From Streptococcaceae bacterium (GTDB lineage: Bacteria; Bacillota; Bacilli; Lactobacillales; Streptococcaceae), in contig JAIRLR010000081.1 in the NCBI GenBank assembly GCA_031259195.1, positions 1 to 8,638 of the forward strand: a DNA stretch of 8,638 nt. The letters run 5' to 3'. Shown piece after piece: positions 7,187 to 8,638 of this stretch (positions within the stretch are counted from its first letter, which is position 1; the number at the start of each line of letters is the position of its first letter). Below the pieces are notes generated by a model, which saw only the letters and a list, made by a program, of their open reading frames with translations, had not been told where the DNA came from and did not search any database. Both the position numbers and the translations under genes were made by a program.

Positions 7187-7357
7187 TAAGAACCTGTTAA
7201 CTTGTCTCGCTATTGATAAAATTTTTGATTAATTTTTAGGCAATTTGAGGCAAAAAAATAGCTCAAAAAACCTGTCGGACTATTACAAATTGTTTCAAGC
7301 TTTGCTTGATTACAATTTGTATAGTGGGATTCATTTCATTAGAGATCTTGGACAGGC
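7187..7357 (+). mobile_element. One-ended or decayed member of the MITE-like family
   Basis: The left terminal repeat, with its preceding ta, is complete (ta at 7187-7188, then agaacctgttaacttgtct at 7189-7207). The interior keeps ctcaaaaaacctgtcgg, hairpin H4 and gggattcat in the same order as the right half of the 6101-6443 element. The right terminal repeat is not recognisable; instead cttggacaggctttt (about 7347-7361) offers only gacagg, which could pair with the cctgtc box at 7271-7276. The module with H2 and the four small hairpins is missing, so this is a shorter variant or a deletion derivative. The right boundary given is approximate. Confidence 0.6.
7279..7325 (+). repeat. Palindromic repeat hairpin, copy H4
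   Basis: actat (7279-7283) pairs with atagt (7321-7325), acaaattgt (7285-7293) with acaatttgt (7312-7320), and tcaagc (7295-7300) with gcttga (7304-7309) around ttt. Both stem arms differ from H1-H3, yet every pair is complementary. This is the best evidence in the window for compensatory change. It sits about 45 bp upstream of the promoter of the next gene. Confidence 0.85.
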
Positions 7358-7368
7358 TTTTATAAAAT

Positions 7369-7397
7369 TTGACAAAATTATTTATTTATAGTAAATT
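7369..7397 (+). promoter_or_regulatory. Probable sigma-A type promoter for the coiled-coil gene
   Basis: A consensus -35 box TTGACA (7369-7374) is followed after 17 bp by TAAATT (7392-7397), four of six matches to TATAAT, in very AT-rich DNA. The start codon is about 37 bp downstream of the -10 box, and the ribosome binding site aggagga lies at 7422-7428. It lies just outside the repeat element, so this gene need not depend on read-through. Confidence 0.5.
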
Positions 7398-7433
7398 TTT
7401 AATTGTTTAAAAATAATCATTAGGAGGAAAATA

Positions 7434-8189
7434 ATGAATTTACAAAATAAGATCTGGAAATATGTAAAAATGGGAATTACCATTAATTTTATAATACTAG
7501 CACTTAGTGTAAGGGTGCTTGCTGATGGAAAAGATGATCCCCCTACAGGTGAGGAGAGTCCCGCATTACAAACTGCTGCTGGCAACGGTGGTGGTAGTGC
7601 AGAAGCATCACAAACAACTAAGAATGCTAAAGAGCGTTTAGAGGCAGAACTCGCACAAGCAACGGCAAAACTACAGGAAATAGAGGCTCGTTTGACTGCT
7701 TCAGCTGTTAAAACGGAAGAAACAGATGCTCAAATTAAACAAGCAGCAGAAGTTGCCAATCAAACAAAAATAAAAATTGCTTCTTTACTTGCACTAACCA
7801 AAGATATAGACGGAAAAATCAAAGAAATAGATGAAAAATTAAAACAAATAGAAATAAATGCTAAGCTGCTTACGGCGTCTTTGAAAGTAACTGATTCTGA
7901 AATGTTACAAAAAATAGAAGAATTAAGGCAGTTAGTAGCTGAATCAGGGCAACCACAATTAGCCCAGCAACGGCAAAAGCTTGTTGCAGAAAAAGAAGAG
8001 CTTGCCGCTCAAATCCAACAAGATAAAGATCAAAAGTCTAAACAAAGTCAACAAGCCCAAGAACTTAAAATAGCAAAATCTAAATTAGGCATTGAATTTC
8101 AACAAGTCAAAATGGAAAAAACCAGTGCATCTAATGAAATCAAACGATTAAGAGCAGAATTACGACAATTATTAAAAGCAAAAAAATAA
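7434..8189 (+). CDS. Secreted coiled-coil protein of unknown function
   Basis: I do not recognise a family for this 251-aa protein. It has a clear N-terminal signal peptide: positive n-region (K6, K9, K12), hydrophobic core at about residues 13-26, and a probable signal peptidase I site after V28-L29-A30. A linker rich in Gly, Ser, Pro, Asp and Glu (about 31-62) follows. From about residue 65 to the end the sequence is almost continuous charged heptad-like helix rich in Glu, Lys, Gln, Ala and Leu, so a long coiled coil is expected. No cysteine, no LPXTG, no second hydrophobic segment and no catalytic domain are seen, so it is likely released or held by protein contacts. Similar composition is seen in the coiled-coil parts of PcsB/CwlO-type peptidoglycan hydrolase regulators, but no catalytic domain follows here. 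The start is set by aggagga 6 bp before the ATG. A promoter lies at 7369-7397. Confidence 0.85.
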   Translation: MNLQNKIWKYVKMGITINFIILALSVRVLADGKDDPPTGEESPALQTAAGNGGGSAEASQTTKNAKERLEAELAQATAKLQEIEARLTASAVKTEETDAQIKQAAEVANQTKIKIASLLALTKDIDGKIKEIDEKLKQIEINAKLLTASLKVTDSEMLQKIEELRQLVAESGQPQLAQQRQKLVAEKEELAAQIQQDKDQKSKQSQQAQELKIAKSKLGIEFQQVKMEKTSASNEIKRLRAELRQLLKAKK

Positions 8190-8206
8190 AAAGATTTATA
8201 TAAATT

Positions 8207-8226
8207 TAAGAGCCTGTAAACTGAGC
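8207..8226 (+). repeat. Degenerate copy of the terminal repeat
   Basis: taagagcctgtaaactgagc matches the left terminal repeat taagaacctgttaacttgtc at most positions and lies directly before the perfect palindrome at 8231. It looks like an older, mutated insertion end. Confidence 0.5.
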
Positions 8227-8230
8227 TGTG

Positions 8231-8282
8231 TAAGAACCTGTTAACTTGTCTCCGCAATTGGAGACAAGTTAACAGGTTCTTA
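8231..8282. mobile_element. Minimal palindrome made of two terminal repeats
   Basis: The left arm (8231-8253) and right arm (8260-8282) are perfect 23-bp inverted repeats separated only by gcaatt. Each arm contains the full 19-bp terminal repeat of the 6101-6443 element, extended by cc/gg inside and ta outside. This is what remains if all internal sequence is lost, or it is an independent palindromic unit. TA lies at both outer ends. It follows the coiled-coil gene by about 40 bp and would form a very stable hairpin in the transcript, but without a T-run after it. It may protect the mRNA end or reduce read-through in both directions. Confidence 0.8.
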
Positions 8283-8522
8283 AAGTTCTCTGCCATATAA
8301 GCTAAAGGCGTTTTATTGCTAAAATAGATAAAAATTACAATAATTAGTTAAAATTAGAAAAAACACTGCGGACTTGATTCTCAGTGTTTTCTTTAAAAGG
8401 ATGGCAGTAGTTTCTCTATAATGCTAGTTCCTGTCGTAAAAGCATTGGAAATACTTTTTGGATATATATAAAGAAAATTATATTTCAGCGGAAGTTACGC
8501 GTGATCTGGTAGGTTTTAGAGC
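8283..8522. other. Spacer without a recognised gene
   Basis: Apart from the hairpin at 8360-8390 this stretch shows little. A TATAAT occurs at 8417-8422 without a fitting -35 box. From 8440 one + frame is open to the stop at 8572-8574 and includes SAEVTRDLVGFRARATAF, which resembles coding sequence, but there is no start codon; it could be the rest of a gene broken by the insertion sequence that follows. I could not assign it. Confidence 0.35.
8360..8390 (+). terminator. Possible hairpin terminator
   Basis: aaaacactg (8360-8368) pairs perfectly with cagtgtttt (8382-8390), loop 13 bases, followed by ctttaa. The A-run before and T-run after fit a weak intrinsic terminator usable on either strand. 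It would close the coiled-coil transcription unit, 170 bp after its stop. The stem is AT-rich and the loop long, so efficiency is doubtful. Confidence 0.4.
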
Positions 8523-8638
8523 CAGGGCAACAGCATTTACTTTTTTTCATAAAACCGCAATAATAAACTTATGAATATACAAAAACTTAAAATGGAGATA
8601 AAATCTCTTAAAGACCCTCGCCGAACTTCGTTTGGTAA
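8523..8638 (+). mobile_element. Left end of an ISAs1-family insertion sequence (partial)
   Basis: The call rests on the transposase start at 8571 and on cagggcaacagcatttac at 8523-8540, which fits the CAGGG-type ends that I recall for ISAs1-family elements, 48 bp ahead of the ATG. The right end, the second inverted repeat and any target duplication lie beyond the window, so the boundary is provisional. Confidence 0.45.
8571..8638 (+). CDS. ISAs1-family (H-repeat) transposase, N-terminal fragment
   Basis: Only the first 22 codons are inside the window and the frame runs off the edge. They contain IKSLKDPRRTSFG. The L-x-DPRR motif near the N-terminus, followed by small polar residues, is typical of the ISAs1/H-repeat transposases, where it precedes the DDE domain. 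There is no clear Shine-Dalgarno sequence before the ATG, which is common for transposases. An alternative start at the second ATG (codon 8) is possible. The assignment rests on a short match and needs the downstream sequence. Confidence 0.5.
   Translation, partial: MNIQKLKMEIKSLKDPRRTSFG

Noticed and set aside
8099..8296. Minus-strand frame overlapping the end of the coiled-coil gene and the palindrome
   Set aside because: It consists of the palindromic repeat plus antisense of the coiled-coil gene, and no ribosome binding site was seen.

Overview
The window reads as a low-GC bacterial chromosome segment of the Bacillota/Bacilli type. It carries a full-length Gram-positive-type replicative polymerase PolC (1463 aa) that aligns along its length with the Bacillus subtilis domain order as I remember it. 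Tryptophans are encoded by TGG and no in-frame TGA is needed, so the standard genetic code fits and Mycoplasma-type code use is unlikely. Genes start with purine-rich Shine-Dalgarno sequences. The genus cannot be told from the sequence alone. The intergenic spaces are unusually full of dispersed palindromic repeats, which suggests a genome with heavy loads of small non-autonomous elements.

Layout, all recognised genes on the + strand. 1-396 is non-coding and repeat-rich: a palindromic repeat in reverse orientation (11-58), a two-copy 65-67 bp tandem repeat (98-229), and three 23-bp imperfect direct repeats (285-351) just ahead of the first gene. 397-1674 encodes an AAA+ ATPase with a C-terminal DUF4143/PD-(D/E)XK-like part. 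1710-6101 is polC. 6101-6443 is a terminal-inverted-repeat element lying flush between the polC stop and the ribosome binding site of 6461-7117, a CPBP (Abi) membrane protease. 7187-about 7357 is a second, one-ended member of the repeat family. It is followed by a promoter and by 7434-8189, a secreted coiled-coil protein of unknown function. 8207-8282 holds a degenerate terminal repeat and a perfect 23-bp-arm hairpin made only of the two terminal repeats. 8523-8638 looks like the left end and first codons of an ISAs1-family insertion sequence cut by the window edge.

Functionally the genes do not form an obvious pathway. PolC is the essential replicase, and its usual neighbours in Bacilli (proS/rseP upstream, rimP downstream) are absent here, so the locus is rearranged. 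The most interesting signal is the repeat family. Four copies of a ~48-nt hairpin keep base pairing while the stem sequence changes (compensatory changes at about five pairs), set beside a conserved cctgtcgg box. Two copies are packed inside one TIR-bounded 343-bp element that also holds four smaller hairpins. The TIRs (agaacctgttaacttgtct) recur alone as a palindrome elsewhere. This looks like a MITE/REP-like family with TA-flanked ends and a maintained DNA or RNA fold.
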